Assembly (NCBI GenBank): GCA_965223305.1
Contig: CBDCWT010000036.1
Span: 207,299-271,298 of the forward strand
DNA from: CBDCWT01 sp965223305
GTDB taxonomy: Bacteria; Planctomycetota; Planctomycetia; Pirellulales; Pirellulaceae
Length of the DNA stretch: 64,000 bases
Direction of reading: 5' to 3'
Shown: piece after piece, positions 34,288 through 42,546 of the stretch
How positions within the stretch are numbered: the first letter of the stretch is position 1
How the letters are laid out: each line of letters starts with the position of its first letter
Notes under the pieces: model-generated
The model's input: only the letters and a program-made list of their open reading frames with translations
Told to the model about the DNA's origin: nothing
Database searches by the model: none
Position numbers and translations under genes: made by a program

Positions 34288-35766
34288 TTGAAACTGGCCA
34301 TCGGCGAGATCGATCTGGCGGTCCTCTGCCTCTATATCTGCGCCGCCGTCTTCATCGGGATCTGGGTCGGCCGTGGCCAACGCGATCTCTCTGGCTATCT
34401 ACTCGGCGGACGCGATCTACCGTGGTGGGCGATCCTAGGGTCGATCGTTGCCACCGAGACAAGCACCGCCACCGTGCTGAGCGTGCCCGGCGTCGCTTTC
34501 GCCAAAGAGACTGGTGATCTGGGGTTCTTACAGCTCACCTTCGGCTACATCCTCGGCCGCACACTGATCGTCTACTTCCTGCTGCCGCTCTACTTTCAGG
34601 GCAAGCTCTTCACGGCCTACCAGGTACTGGAGGATCGGTTCGGCGGTGCGACGAAGAAAACCGCATCGTTGATCTTCTTGGTGACCCGAAACCTGGGCGA
34701 CGGCCTCCGGCTGTTTCTAGCCGCCGTTGCCCTGCAGAAAGTGATGGAGACTTGGCCGCTCGCCAGCTGTGTGATTGCGATGGGTGTCGTGACAATCGTC
34801 TACACCGTCTTCGGAGGCATGAAATCGGTTGTCTGGAACGACTGCATCCAGCTGGTGATTTACATGGTCGGAGGCGTCATCGCGGCCTGGATCATCTTGA
34901 GCCGGCTTCCCAGCGGCTGGGAAACGCTGCAGGCCTACGGTCTGGAACACGGCAAGTTCCAGGTCATCGAGTGGCGGTTTCTGATCGGTGACCCGTATAC
35001 CATCTGGGCCGGTGTCATCGGCGGCATGTTCCTGACCTTGGGTACGCACGGAACTGACCAGATGATGGTGCAGCGTTACTTGTGCGCCCGTTCACAAGTC
35101 GACGCCGGCCGGGCGTTGATTGCCAGCGGTTTTGTCGTGCTGCTCCAGTTTCTGCTCTTCTTGCTGTTGGGCGTGGGGCTGGCCTGTTTTTATGACCTCG
35201 AGTATCCCGGCCGAGTATTCGAAAAGGACCGGGAATTCGCCACTTTCATCGTCGAAGAAATGCCGAGAAATATCGGGATCGTGGGGCTGTTGCTGGCTGC
35301 CGTGTTTGCCGCCGCCATGTCGACTCTCTCGAGTTCACTGAACTCGTCCGCCAGCGCCGTGGTCAACGACTTCTGGGCAGCCAATCGGGCCAAAGAGGAG
35401 TCGGCCGAGAGTTTAGTACAGACAAGTCGGGTCGTCACCATACTGTTTGGAATCCTGCAAATCGGCATCGGTATTGCCGCTGACCGTTTCGACAGCCGAG
35501 TCGTAGGGAGCGCGCTCTCGATCGCCGGATTTTCAGCCGGGTTGCTGCTGGGCGTTTTCGCCCTGGGGGTTGTCACCCGGCGCGTTCAGCAGTCCGCTTG
35601 CTTAATCGGGTTGTTGGTCGGACTTGTCACTTTGCTGACGGTGGCGTTCGTCCTACCAAGGTTCAACTTGGCAGTTGCCTGGCCGTGGTGGGCGCTGATC
35701 GGGGGGGCCGCGACCTTCTTGGGTGGGGTGGTGAGCCAACAGGTTGTTGGCACGCGGCGGACCTAA
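34288..35766 (+). CDS. Sodium:solute symporter (SSS family)
   Basis: A 492-residue membrane protein with about 13 predicted hydrophobic segments. It starts at a TTG (MKLAIGEIDLAVLCLYICAA); no ATG is in frame nearby. SSS signatures include GGRDLPWWAILGSIVATETS, GGMKSVVWNDCIQL, GGMFLTLGTHGTDQMMVQRYL and AAAMSTLSSSLNSSA. The family imports sugars, amino acids or similar solutes with Na+. It is the first gene of a plus-strand cluster with two DUF1343 proteins, and murQ and a sugar kinase lie at the other side of the island. Import of MurNAc or a related cell-wall sugar is therefore the best guess from context. Confidence 0.9.
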   Translation: MKLAIGEIDLAVLCLYICAAVFIGIWVGRGQRDLSGYLLGGRDLPWWAILGSIVATETSTATVLSVPGVAFAKETGDLGFLQLTFGYILGRTLIVYFLLPLYFQGKLFTAYQVLEDRFGGATKKTASLIFLVTRNLGDGLRLFLAAVALQKVMETWPLASCVIAMGVVTIVYTVFGGMKSVVWNDCIQLVIYMVGGVIAAWIILSRLPSGWETLQAYGLEHGKFQVIEWRFLIGDPYTIWAGVIGGMFLTLGTHGTDQMMVQRYLCARSQVDAGRALIASGFVVLLQFLLFLLLGVGLACFYDLEYPGRVFEKDREFATFIVEEMPRNIGIVGLLLAAVFAAAMSTLSSSLNSSASAVVNDFWAANRAKEESAESLVQTSRVVTILFGILQIGIGIAADRFDSRVVGSALSIAGFSAGLLLGVFALGVVTRRVQQSACLIGLLVGLVTLLTVAFVLPRFNLAVAWPWWALIGGAATFLGGVVSQQVVGTRRT

Positions 35767-35916
35767 GAAAAGGGCTCGAAAAAATCGCGGATCGTCTTTG
35801 CTTCCGAGATGTGACGAAGGTAGCATCTTATCCGTTGGCCCGCCCGGGAGAGTTGCTTTGGCCAGAATCCAATGGCTGTCGTCAGCGGAATATTCACTTT
35901 GTGGGGGACGATGATC

Positions 35917-37206
35917 ATGAGCCATTCGACCAAGCGAGATGCGTCTGAAACATATCTCGCCAGACAGACGATCACACTCGGTACGGTCCTGCTCTTGTTG
36001 TTTAGCGCGGCCGTCGCCGCTCCGGTTCTCGTCCGCGCGGCCGACCAACGCGAGACTGCAGCGGCTACCGAAAGTCACGCAGTGCTGACTGGAATTGACG
36101 TGCTTCGCGAGCGTGCCTTTGAGCCGCTGGCCGGACGTCGTGTGGGGCTGATCACCAACCACACGGGGATGACGCGCGACGGGAAGAGCACGGTAGATGT
36201 GTTGCGATCCGCGGACAACGTGGAGCTTGTCACGCTGTTCAGTCCTGAGCACGGCATCGCAGGGCTGTTAGACCAGGCGAATGTCCCGGATAGCCGAGAC
36301 GACAAGTCGGGCATCCAGATCGTCAGTCTGTACGGAGCCACGAGGCGGCCAACGGCGGAAGCGGTGCGGAACCTCGACACGCTGGTGTTTGATATCCAGG
36401 ACATCGGCTGTCGCTTCTACACGTATATATCGACGATGGGCGAAGCGATGCGAGCCGCCGCGGAGTTTGATCTCCGCTTCGTCGTCTTAGATCGTCCCAA
36501 TCCGATCAACGGGTCAGATGTTGGCGGCCCCGTGCTCGATCCCGGCCGCGAGTCCTTTGTCGGATTTCACTCGATACCTGTCCGGCATGGGATGACGGTC
36601 GGCGAGCTGGCCATGATGTTCAACGAAGAGCTGGAGCTGGACGTGGACCTGACGGTCGTCGAGGTGGCCAACTGGACGCGAGGCGAATTCTACGACTCGA
36701 CGGGCCTGCTATGGATCAACCCCTCGCCGAACATGCGCAGCCTCACGGAAGCTCTGCTCTACCCCGGCGTCGGGCTGCTGGAGACGACGAACCTCTCCGT
36801 GGGCCGCGGAACCGACACGCCTTTCGAGGTCTTCGGTGCGCCTTGGATCGACGGTCAGCAGCTGGCAGGCGTACTCAACGATGCTGGCCTACCGGGGGTA
36901 CGCTTCGTGCCGTTGCGGTTCACTCCGAGAGCGAGTAAGTTCTCGGGCGAAACGTGTGGCGGCGTCAACATCATCGTCACCGACCGCGCCGCTTTCGAAC
37001 CGCTGCTCGCCGGATGGGAGATCGCTCGGCAGCTGGCTCTGCTCTATCCGGAAACCTGGGAACTGAGCAGATACCAGCGGCTGTTGGGCGATGAACAGGT
37101 CTTGTCGAAGATCCGCGCGGGGGCGACTGCTGCGGAAATCCGCGCGAGCTACCAAGCCGAGCTTTCTGCTTTTCTGCAGCGAAGGGCAAAGTACCTGCTC
37201 TATTGA
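35917..37206 (+). CDS. Exported DUF1343 (NamZ-type) exo-N-acetylmuramidase
   Basis: A 429-residue protein from the ATG at 35917 (MSHSTKRDASETYLARQ), which has GGGGGA 9 bp upstream; ATG at 35911 is the alternative. A signal peptide follows (TITLGTVLLLLFSAAVAAPV). DUF1343 motifs are GLITNHTGMTRDGKSTVD, LFSPEHGIAG, VFDIQDIGCRFYTYISTM, VLDRPNPINGSDVGGP and LSVGRGTDTPFEVFGAPW. DUF1343 contains NamZ, which removes MurNAc from the non-reducing end of peptidoglycan fragments, so this protein likely works in the periplasm to release MurNAc. It is 10 codons upstream of, and co-directional with, a second DUF1343 gene. Confidence 0.9.
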   Translation: MSHSTKRDASETYLARQTITLGTVLLLLFSAAVAAPVLVRAADQRETAAATESHAVLTGIDVLRERAFEPLAGRRVGLITNHTGMTRDGKSTVDVLRSADNVELVTLFSPEHGIAGLLDQANVPDSRDDKSGIQIVSLYGATRRPTAEAVRNLDTLVFDIQDIGCRFYTYISTMGEAMRAAAEFDLRFVVLDRPNPINGSDVGGPVLDPGRESFVGFHSIPVRHGMTVGELAMMFNEELELDVDLTVVEVANWTRGEFYDSTGLLWINPSPNMRSLTEALLYPGVGLLETTNLSVGRGTDTPFEVFGAPWIDGQQLAGVLNDAGLPGVRFVPLRFTPRASKFSGETCGGVNIIVTDRAAFEPLLAGWEIARQLALLYPETWELSRYQRLLGDEQVLSKIRAGATAAEIRASYQAELSAFLQRRAKYLLY

Positions 37207-37216
37207 CCGACCGCTC

Positions 37217-38404
37217 ATGCCGCGACAAAACGTAGTTCAACTCGGTCTCGACTGCTGCCTGGATCGTCCTCCGTCTGTTCTCGCTGGCGCGAAGTTCGGT
37301 TTGCTGATGAACCAGGCGTCCGTTGGCGGCGGACTGAGGTATGCGTGTGACGCCTTGGCGGAGCGGCTGCCTGGTCAGCTGGTCGCGATCTTCTCGCCGC
37401 AGCATGGCTTGTGGTGTGAAGAGCAGGACAACATGATCGAGACACCTCATTCGATCTATGCCCCGCTCCAAATTCCTCTCTATAGTCTCTACAGCGAGAC
37501 CCGCAGCCCCACGCCCGAAATGCTGGCTGATTTGGATTGCCTGGTGATCGATCTGCAAGACGTTGGCACTCGCGTTTACACCTTCGTTTGGACGGTCACT
37601 CACTGCCTGGCAGTCTGCGCCGCCGTGGATCTCCCCGTCGTATTGTTAGACCGCCCGAACCCTCTGGGCGGCTTAGTGGTCGAAGGCCCCCTGCTGGATT
37701 CAGCTTTCACGAGCTTTGTAGGAATGGCTGCGATCCCGATGCGGCACGCTTTGACACTTGGCGAACTGGCCTGCTTCCTCAACCAGCAGCTCGAGATTCA
37801 GGCGTCGCTCGAAGTTGTGCCGATGTCCGGCTGGCGACGTGAGATGTACTGGCCAGACACGGGTCTGAGTTGGGTCCTGCCTTCTCCCAACATGCCTCGT
37901 TTTGAGACAGCGCTGGTCTATCCCGGACAGGTCTTGCTCGAGGGGACCAATCTCTCCGAAGGTCGGGGCACCACGATTCCGTTTGAAGTGACCGGGGCGC
38001 CGTTCGTGGACCAACAGGCGTTGGTCGAGGAGCTGAACCGCTTCGAGTTGCCGGGGCTCGAAGCGCGCCCAATCCGCTTTCGTCCGACCTTCAACAAGTG
38101 GCAACACCAGAGCTGTGGTGGCATCACGCTGACGCCGTCGGATAGCTGGGCGCAAGTTCGTAGCTACGCGACGACGCTCGCGGTGTTAGCCGCGGTTCAC
38201 CGCCTGTGGCCTGAGCAGTTTCAGCTGAATCCACCTCCGTATGAATACGAAACCGAGAAGCTGCCGCTGGACATTTTGAGCGGCGGCGATCAGTTGAGCG
38301 GCCGATTCCGCCTCGGTCCACTCGCTGAATCAGATGTTGCCGAGCTCGCGGCGCTCGATTGCGATGGTTGGAGGGAGGCGACGTGCGAGTTTTTGATGTA
38401 TTAG
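37217..38404 (+). CDS. Cytoplasmic DUF1343 protein (second NamZ-like paralogue)
   Basis: A 395-residue protein from the ATG at 37217 (MPRQNVVQLGLDCCLDRPP), 10 bp after the first DUF1343 gene ends; the longer upstream frame overlaps that gene and is not used. No signal peptide is visible. Motifs are FGLLMNQASVGG, IFSPQHGLWCEEQDNMIET, VIDLQDVGTRVYTFVWT, LLDRPNPLGGLVVEGP and LSEGRGTTIPFEVTGAPF. The FSPEHG glutamate of the first paralogue is a glutamine here (FSPQHG). It may therefore have another substrate or reaction on imported MurNAc-containing fragments. It forms an operon with the symporter and the exported paralogue. Confidence 0.87.
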   Translation: MPRQNVVQLGLDCCLDRPPSVLAGAKFGLLMNQASVGGGLRYACDALAERLPGQLVAIFSPQHGLWCEEQDNMIETPHSIYAPLQIPLYSLYSETRSPTPEMLADLDCLVIDLQDVGTRVYTFVWTVTHCLAVCAAVDLPVVLLDRPNPLGGLVVEGPLLDSAFTSFVGMAAIPMRHALTLGELACFLNQQLEIQASLEVVPMSGWRREMYWPDTGLSWVLPSPNMPRFETALVYPGQVLLEGTNLSEGRGTTIPFEVTGAPFVDQQALVEELNRFELPGLEARPIRFRPTFNKWQHQSCGGITLTPSDSWAQVRSYATTLAVLAAVHRLWPEQFQLNPPPYEYETEKLPLDILSGGDQLSGRFRLGPLAESDVAELAALDCDGWREATCEFLMY

Positions 38405-38890
38405 CGCGAGCGTCTTACGCGACTGTGGCAGCGCTTTCGGCTCGGCAGGAGCCTCGCCCTCCCGAGCGTCTTGCGCGACTGTGACGGTGGATGTGATGGG
38501 GTGTCCCGCCGCGGAGACAGGATTTACAGGATCAACAGGATGATCCGGTCCGTGGTACAAGATCAGCCGCTGGGCGTAGGTTAGGCGTTCGCCGGCGCGT
38601 GCCGGAACGGTGCGGCGTGGCCATTGCACTTTATGGACGGCTTTTCCGCCGCTTGTTCCGGCCTACTACTAGCCCACGGTTTCCACCGAGTACTCCGATG
38701 TGCTTTCGGCTCGGCGGGAGCCTCGCCCTCCCGAGCGTCTTGCTCGACTGTTACGGTGGATGTGATGGGGTGTCACACCCCGTTCACCGCAGCACCAACG
38801 GTGTACGCCTTCGGGCCACCATCAGCCGGAATGCGTTAGCATCCGGTTTTTGATGGCAACCGTGGGCTAACGCCCAGCGGCTGATTTTGT
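38405..38890. repeat. Repeat-filled intergenic stretch after the DUF1343 pair
   Basis: No gene is supported between 38405 and 38950. Two units of the type CGGCTCGGCAGGAGCCTCGC followed by CCTCCCGAGCGTCTTGC lie at about 38439 and 38708. A unit GCGTTAGCATCCGGTTTTTG then CCGTGGGCTAACGCCCAGCG lies at about 38833-38882. GGATTTACAGGATCAACAGG near 38520 is another dispersed sequence. Confidence 0.75.
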
Positions 38891-38951
38891 AGCGCGCGCC
38901 ATGCTGTCGATCCCTTAAATCGTGCAAGAAGGCCGAAGCACGAGAGTCAAC

Positions 38952-38987
38952 AAAAAAAGGCTCGTCTCTCACTTCGAGAGACGAGCC
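38952..38987 (-). terminator. Strong rho-independent terminator
   Basis: A perfect 12-bp stem (GGCTCGTCTCTC with loop CGAAG-type bases) at 38959-38987 is followed on the minus strand by seven T residues (38952-38958). It is placed to end a minus-strand transcript that begins upstream of 39127. Confidence 0.9.
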
Positions 38988-39070
38988 CGTTTGGACTCGC
39001 AAATCGATCAATAGGTGATCTGTTCACGAGCTGGTGGCTGCCTAAGAGGCCGGCAGCCCGCCGACTGCCG

Positions 39071-39112
39071 TCAGGCAGCGCCACCTCGTTGGCTAGTACA
39101 GAAATAGTTCAC
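39071..39112 (-). CDS. 13-residue small ORF after a near-perfect Shine-Dalgarno
   Basis: GTG at 39112-39110 follows AAAGGAGGTGATC at optimal spacing and encodes MNYFCTSQRGGAA before TGA. An upstream minus-strand frame ending GRSGEILVGKEVI terminates in TAG that shares a base with this GTG, so coupling is possible. The ORF lies within the nested stems, so its translation and the fold compete. It may be a leader peptide, or the ribosome site may have a purely regulatory role. Confidence 0.4.
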   Translation of the reverse strand: MNYFCTSQRGGAA

Positions 39113-39504
39113 TAGATCACCTCCTTTCCAACTAGAATCTCCCCGCTTCGACCGCGGTTGCCAATAGATGCGGACACCTCGCGGGCCTCTAGTCCGTCGT
39201 GTTGCGTAATCACGACCCGATACCTGTATGATTTCCAGAAGGAACGCTGTTGGCAAGACGGATTTTGCTGGCGTTGACGATTTTGTCGCCGCTCGGGCGA
39301 TCCCAGGAAAAGCCGCTGCCGGCGTGGAAATCGACTGGAATCCTCGACTGGCGGGGACGATAACCACAATACCAGCCCGCCCTTGCGATTCAGGGACCCC
39401 CGTTGGGCTGAGCGGTGGTTACCCGCTGCTAGCTGGGGAGTCGATAGGCAGAACGACAGCGAATTCATGAGTTTTTCGTAGGTGAAAGCAGGCGAATTCG
39501 CCGG

Positions 39505-39620
39505 GTACTCGTAAACGCGAAGCGTCAGCGAGGCAGAGTTGATGTACCAACGCAAGTTGTTCCCTCGCTTACGCTTCGGGTTCCGATTCAGCTAAAGGCG
39601 CAACTTCAAAAACTTACGCT
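39505..39620 (+). repeat. GAAGCGTCAGCGAGG palindromic repeat
   Basis: GCGAAGCGTCAGCGAGGCAG pairs with CCCTCGCTTACGCTTCGGGT about 45 bp later, followed by the tail GGCGCAACTTCAA. It is the same family as the unit embedded in lhr. It lies upstream of the small membrane protein gene. From 39128 to 39504 a minus-strand frame (ending GKEVI) is open but not convincing as a gene. Confidence 0.78.
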
Positions 39621-39715
39621 TCGGGCTCCGCCGGCTGCCGGCCATCCCCAGCCTAAGGTTGTGACACCGGGTGCCCGCACAGGTTCGTTCGTTTCTTTTG
39701 ATCGGGAGCATCAAG

Positions 39716-40117
39716 ATGCCTGAGAGTCCGGAATTGTCCGAATACATGACTCAGCTGGCGAACGACATTCTGGTGTGGGTCGGTTTTGGAACCATTGTTG
39801 GGCTGTTGGCGAAGGCTATCATGCCCGGCAAAGACCCCGGTGGGGCCGTGGCCACACTGATGATGGGGATCGGCGGGACGGTGATCGGCTGCGGCATCGT
39901 TTCCTTCTTCTATGAGGGAAGACGGGTGACTCCGATCAGCCCGATCGGGCTGGCGGTCGCCACGGCGGGCGCGTTCATCATCCTCTTCTTCTACCGATTG
40001 CTCTCCGGTTTCATCATTCACGAGGGCGAGGACGAAACGCCGCGCCGCCGCGTCCGAAGCTACTCCAGGCGCCGCCGCAGACGTCGTCGCCACCTAGAAC
40101 CGCTGTACGACGAGTGA
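39716..40117 (+). CDS. Small membrane protein, GlsB/YeaQ/YmgE-like
   Basis: A 133-residue protein from the ATG at 39716, with GGGAG 8 bp upstream; the longer frame starting at 39671 is less likely. Three hydrophobic segments are visible: ILVWVGFGTIVGLLAKAIMPG, AVATLMMGIGGTVIGCGIVSFF and IGLAVATAGAFIILFFYRLL. The glycine-rich GLLAKAIMPGKDPGG pattern resembles transglycosylase-associated (GlsB/YeaQ/YmgE) proteins. The C-terminal tail is very basic (RRRVRSYSRRRRRRRRH). The function is unknown; inner-membrane stress-related roles are proposed for relatives. It is convergent with the TPR-cytochrome gene, 17 bp apart. Confidence 0.78.
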   Translation: MPESPELSEYMTQLANDILVWVGFGTIVGLLAKAIMPGKDPGGAVATLMMGIGGTVIGCGIVSFFYEGRRVTPISPIGLAVATAGAFIILFFYRLLSGFIIHEGEDETPRRRVRSYSRRRRRRRRHLEPLYDE

Positions 40118-40134
40118 GCCACAGGTGCCACGAG

Positions 40135-42048
40135 TCAGCGAACTGCTGATGCCCGAATCCATCTCTGGTGGTTCGTGGACGCCTGTTTTGTGCCCGACAG
40201 AGACTGGCAATAGTGGACTAGCTCGATCAGTTCTTCGTCCGAGACACCCGCGGCAGCAGGATGTGGTGTGCCAGGCATGCCCAGGGCGATCCTCAGGAAC
40301 AACTGGGCGCTGTCGTCTCCGCTCTTCAAAGGGTCGTGAACCAGGTCGCGTGGGCGGACTGGATGGTTGTCGTCGTCGAAGAGCAAAACGTCCGCTGCCC
40401 CAGAGCCAGTCTCTCCGTGACACTGATGGCAGCCAAGCCGAGTATAGTGTTCCCGGCCTCGCTGCAGCGAATTCGAGCTGGGCAGCCCGATTGCCGGCGG
40501 GTCGATCGGCGCCAATGTCGCCGTTCTGCTTTCGACAAATGCCAGCACCTCTTGTTCTGTGGGCTCCTGGTCCGCCCCAGCCTGCATCTCGGTGAACTGC
40601 GTTCTGAGTCCCTCCGCATGGAGTCGCAGTACTTCAGTGGCCAGTAGACGGCGATCCGCCTCGTTTAGCTGCCGAAACGCTGGCATGGATGTTCCGGGGA
40701 GCCCGTGTTCGATCACTCGCTCGACATCGTCAAGCGTGGGTGCACGGTTACGCGTGCTGACCATGCGAAACCGTTCGCGCAAGAAATTGCGGGCTCTGGG
40801 AAACAGGTGCCGCGCACCGCGTCCGTTGGCTCCGCCGTGTTCGCCGTGGCAGGCGGCACAGTGTTGGAGATATAGCTCGCGAGCTGATCGATCCGAACCG
40901 ATCCGATCCGGGGCGGAGTTCTGTGGGGGCGGCGGGCCGGCTTGCAAACGCTGCAATTCAGCGGACGCTTCCCGGTCAAGTGGATCGATTGAGACCCGCA
41001 ATTGCAGGTCATACGAGCGGACCGAATGAAAAGAGACTGCTTCGTAGCGATCGATCATCGCGCGGGCCCGCATGGGCTCGCCAGTCAGATGGGCTGCGAT
41101 GGCCGCCGGCAAGAGCTGTTCCGGGTCAACGTCACCTACCGGGCGGTCTCCGGACAACCATCGCGCAGCAGCCGTGTAGTGGCCCGATTCCAACTCGAGC
41201 TGGCCCATTTCGCGCACAGCAACTTCGAGCGGTTCTGTCCCGGTGACCAGTGGATCGAGAAGTTGCTGGGCTTGCCCGCGGCGGTTCAGCTGTCGCAGCG
41301 CTCGGGCCAATCCCAACCTGGCGATTTGGCTCGTAGGGGAGCGCCGCAATGACTCAGCGTGCTGTTCGACCGCCTCCGGGATGCGGCCCTGCATTTCGAG
41401 CAGCTCTGCGATCACCTTTCTCGCTAGTTCGTGGTCGGGCTCCCGCTCCAGTGTCTCGCGGAATCGGTCCAAAGCCTGCGGGTACGCTTGGAGCTGCAAC
41501 CAGTAGAATCCCCACAGGTACGAGAGGTGCGAGTCATCCGCGTGACCGCGCTGCCACCTGGTGAGAAACTGCTCGGCGGAGGCGTAGTCTCCTCTGGCCA
41601 GAAAATGATCCAGCAGGGTCGTCGCCACATCGTCTGGCGCGACGCCCGCGGCCAGCAATTCAGCTTCGGCTCCGCCGACCCAGGGATAGTCGTCTCCTGA
41701 TCGCAACAAGCTGAGGGCAATCTCGCGTTCGACGCGAACCGCAGGAACGCCGGCGGATTCGGCGGCCTCCATCGAACGCCGCCATTTACCCATTTCACCC
41801 CAGCGGCGAAAACAAACCGCGCGCAGCAGCTCCAATTCACCGTCCGCGGGCGTCAGCCGGACAGCTCGATCAAGCCACTGCTGTGCTGAGCTGATCGCCC
41901 ACTTTTCCAACGCATGCGAGGCTTTGTTTTTGAAGTATCGCGCTACGGTGGTCGGACCGTACAGGAAAGCAAGTATGATCAGGGACGCGAGGATGACGAT
42001 CGGTACCGTTCGTCTCCACAAGCGGGCTGATTGGCGATGGCGTTCCAT
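40135..42048 (-). CDS. Membrane-anchored TPR protein with two cytochrome c domains
   Basis: A 637-residue protein from the ATG at 42048 (MERHRQSARLWRR); a TTG nine codons upstream is possible. One membrane anchor (TVPIVILASLIILAFLYGP) is followed by about 300 residues of TPR-like helices (LWGFYWLQLQAYPQALDRFRETLEREPDHELA). Two class I cytochrome c domains follow: CAACH in LQHCAACHGEHGGANGRGA with a distal Met in GTSMPAF, and CHQCH in LGCHQCHGETGSGA with a Met in ALGMPGTPH. It probably sits on the outer face of the cytoplasmic membrane and carries electrons. It opens the TPR/propeller/heme block and is divergent from the VCBS gene. Confidence 0.88.
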   Translation of the reverse strand: MERHRQSARLWRRTVPIVILASLIILAFLYGPTTVARYFKNKASHALEKWAISSAQQWLDRAVRLTPADGELELLRAVCFRRWGEMGKWRRSMEAAESAGVPAVRVEREIALSLLRSGDDYPWVGGAEAELLAAGVAPDDVATTLLDHFLARGDYASAEQFLTRWQRGHADDSHLSYLWGFYWLQLQAYPQALDRFRETLEREPDHELARKVIAELLEMQGRIPEAVEQHAESLRRSPTSQIARLGLARALRQLNRRGQAQQLLDPLVTGTEPLEVAVREMGQLELESGHYTAAARWLSGDRPVGDVDPEQLLPAAIAAHLTGEPMRARAMIDRYEAVSFHSVRSYDLQLRVSIDPLDREASAELQRLQAGPPPPQNSAPDRIGSDRSARELYLQHCAACHGEHGGANGRGARHLFPRARNFLRERFRMVSTRNRAPTLDDVERVIEHGLPGTSMPAFRQLNEADRRLLATEVLRLHAEGLRTQFTEMQAGADQEPTEQEVLAFVESRTATLAPIDPPAIGLPSSNSLQRGREHYTRLGCHQCHGETGSGAADVLLFDDDNHPVRPRDLVHDPLKSGDDSAQLFLRIALGMPGTPHPAAAGVSDEELIELVHYCQSLSGTKQASTNHQRWIRASAVR

Positions 42049-42119
42049 GGGAATCGGGGTACTCTCGGCTGTCAACCGATCTCGCTGGCGGGTGTATAAT
42101 AGCGAACTTGCCGCGGCCT

Positions 42120-42440
42120 TCGTAAGTGCGAGGCGTTAGCGAGGGACTGATTCGCGTTGGCGCGCCAACGGCCCGCGCCGACGCTTTTTGAAGTTGCGCA
42201 TTTCGCCACAATCGGAACCCGAAGCATAAGCGAGGGAACAACTTGCGATGGTACATCTAACTCCCCTCGCTGACGCTTCGGGTTACGAAGACGCGACAAA
42301 TTCAAACTCTTGTCCCTGCCAGATGCCGAAAAAGCGCAACTTCAAAGAGCGTAAGCGTGGGACTGACTTGCATTGGTACACCAACTCCCCCTCGCTGACG
42401 CTTTCGGGTTACGAGAACGCGATAGAATTCGACAGCTAGT
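42120..42440. repeat. Array of GAAGCGTCAGCGAGGGA-type repeats
   Basis: The divergent gap between the TPR-cytochrome gene and the VCBS gene is filled by several partial copies of this family: GAACCCGAAGCATAAGCGAG near 42219, CCCTCGCTGACGCTTCGGGT near 42265 and CCCTCGCTGACGCTTTCGGG near 42389. TTTGAAGTTGCGCATTTCG appears near 42190 and GCGCAACTTCAA near 42334 and 42459. Promoters for both genes must lie in or beside this DNA. Confidence 0.8.
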
Positions 42441-42546
42441 CCCTGCGGAGAGGGAAAAGCGCAACTTCAAAACTTGGAACTTTGCGCTGCCGACGTTTGA
42501 GACGACGCTGGGCGGCCCAACGAGAGTCTACGGGACAACACCGTTC

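Larger units (their letters stand above)
38952..39127 (-). ncRNA. Compact structured RNA / leader with self-sequestered ribosome-binding site
   Basis: Read on the minus strand, AAAGGAGGTGATC (39127-39115) is an extended match to the 16S 3' end. AGGTGATCT (39122-39114) is exactly complementary to AGATCACCT at 39021-39013. Inside this 9-bp outer stem are a second stem (GGTGGCGCTGCC at 39085-39074 with GGCAGCCACC at 39042-39033) and an inner 6-bp hairpin (CGGCAG at 39070-39065 with CTGCCG at 39056-39051). A terminator follows at 38952-38987. Three nested helices plus a terminator in 176 nt suggest a regulated leader, attenuator or small RNA. I do not recognise a known class. Confidence 0.6.

Noticed and set aside
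39115..39127. 3' end of a 16S rRNA gene (GATCACCTCCTTT on the plus strand)
   Set aside because: No other rRNA sequence lies upstream; on the minus strand it is simply a strong ribosome-binding site.
39128..39555. Minus-strand ORF ending in GRSGEILVGKEVI
   Set aside because: The upstream half is repeat-derived and Arg/Gln-rich without a family match; only its stop-start overlap with the small ORF is noted.
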